Shown one piece after another: positions 63,232 to 64,000 of a stretch of 64,000 nucleotides of DNA (the stretch's first letter is position 1; every line of letters starts with the position of its first letter). A model generated the notes under the pieces. The model did not search any database, was not told where the DNA came from, and saw nothing but the letters and a program-made list of their open reading frames with translations. The stretch covers positions 1 to 64,000 of the forward strand of contig CALSTG010000002.1 of NCBI GenBank assembly GCA_943789205.1, given 5' to 3'. This DNA is from an uncultured Flavobacteriales bacterium (lineage in GTDB: Bacteria; Bacteroidota; Bacteroidia; Flavobacteriales_D; Crocinitomicaceae). A program made the position numbers and the translations under genes.

Positions 63232-64000
63232 TTAAACTTTTGCTAATGCCTGTTTAATATCCCAAATAAGGTCCACATTGTTTTCGACCCCAATTGAAAG
63301 CCTGACAAGCTTTTCAGTAATACTCAATTCTTCCCTAAAATCAGGAGCGACACCTGCGTGTGTCATCGTTGCTGGATGTTCCACTAAGGACTCTGTTCCG
63401 CCAAGGCTCACAGCAAGTTTGATGAGTTTTAAATTGTCTATAAATTTAAATGCTTCTTTTTCGCCGCCTTTAATATCAAATGAAAGCATAGCTCCCGGAG
63501 AATTATATTGTCTCTTGTATATTTTATGCTCTGCTGTTCCCTCAGGAATCAGACCTAGATAATATACTTTTTCCACCTTTTCATGTCCATTTAAAAAATT
63601 TGCCACGTGCTCGGCATTAGTGGCTTGTTGTTCCATTCTAATCTTTAGAGTTTCAAGGCTTCTCATCAATAGCCATCCTGTATGCGGAGCAGCCATGTTA
63701 CCTAAAAATGTTCTCAGAATTTTGACGCGATTAATTACGTCTTGATTTCCACAGCAAGCACCTGCGATCAGGTCACTATGCCCACCGATGTATTTTGTGG
63801 CTGAATATAATACAAGATCAGCTCCATGTTTTAATGGGTGTTGCCATAATGGACCCATATAGGTGTTGTCAACAGTTAAATATACCTTTTTGTCGTTTGA
63901 AGAATAGCGCGATGCTATTTCATTACACATTTCAATATCAATAAGTGCATTTGTAGGATTTGCAGGCGTCTCAATATATATCATGGCTAATTTATTAGCC
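63232..64000 (-). CDS. Trans-sulfuration PLP enzyme, N terminus cut by window edge
   Basis: The frame is open to the right edge; 256 codons of the C-terminal two thirds are present. IYIETPANPTNALIDIEMC, VDNTYMGPLWQHPLKHGADLVLYSATKYIGGHSDLIAG (PLP Lys in SATKYIGGH), VEKVYYLGL and SLGGTESLVEHPATMTHAGV are the Cys/Met metabolism family. Cystathionine gamma-synthase, gamma-lyase or methionine gamma-lyase cannot be separated without the N terminus. Co-transcribed with the cobalamin enzyme downstream. Confidence 0.92.
   Translation of the reverse strand, partial: ANKLAMIYIETPANPTNALIDIEMCNEIASRYSSNDKKVYLTVDNTYMGPLWQHPLKHGADLVLYSATKYIGGHSDLIAGACCGNQDVINRVKILRTFLGNMAAPHTGWLLMRSLETLKIRMEQQATNAEHVANFLNGHEKVEKVYYLGLIPEGTAEHKIYKRQYNSPGAMLSFDIKGGEKEAFKFIDNLKLIKLAVSLGGTESLVEHPATMTHAGVAPDFREELSITEKLVRLSIGVENNVDLIWDIKQALAKV

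Overview
The window is a stretch of chromosome from a member of the Bacteroidota, most likely Flavobacteriales. The evidence is a secreted protein with a C-terminal type IX secretion sorting domain, promoters of the TTTG-N19/20-TAnnTTTG type, few Shine-Dalgarno sequences, a long NusB, a DUF2795 protein, a large TonB-dependent receptor and MenF/MenD menaquinone genes. No species can be named from sequence alone.

Positions 1-10.8 kb look like an accessory island at the 3' end of ssrA (tmRNA, minus strand, 10805-11204). A large serine recombinase ends inside the ssrA 3' end. Leftward follow a MerR-type regulator divergent from a small zinc-finger gene, a single-pass membrane protein, a relic of a type I restriction hsdR gene (extreme N and C termini joined), a HEPN-type protein heading a three-gene minus-strand cluster, a secreted CAP protein, an ADP-ribosylglycohydrolase, two unknown genes, a frameshifted Fe-S PD-(D/E)XK nuclease and, cut by the left edge, a reverse transcriptase with the retron signatures NAxxH, YADD and VTG. 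The mix suggests a mobile defence-type island that is partly decayed. Its left end lies outside the window.

From 11.2 kb the window is ordinary chromosome: GDPD, trxB, lpxL-like, rarA, a GT2 glycosyltransferase, ettA, a S1/P1-like zinc enzyme with a comB homologue, a TPR protein/ribH/glmM operon, an S9 peptidase, a UvrD/PcrA helicase, arsC-like, pheT (two apparent frameshifts), murB, a ctpA/fabF/TonB-receptor operon, a thioesterase/menF/menD/terC menaquinone operon, tRNA-Ser(UGA), a DUF808 protein, a metallophosphoesterase, an MsbA-like ABC exporter, a T9SS repeat protein, a Leu/Val-type dehydrogenase, nusB, a DUF1573 protein and yajC. A decayed CaCA-family antiporter pseudogene lies between yajC and edd. 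The window closes with zwf/pgl/edd (upper Entner-Doudoroff), acpH-like, DUF2795, a PduO-type cobalamin adenosyltransferase and a trans-sulfuration PLP enzyme cut by the right edge.

The points most worth a second look are the retron-like RT and its hairpin-rich upstream region, the recombinase reading into ssrA, the hsdR fossil, the frameshifted nuclease, the two frameshifts in the normally essential pheT, and several genes whose -7 box lies only 3-6 nt before the start codon (leaderless architecture).
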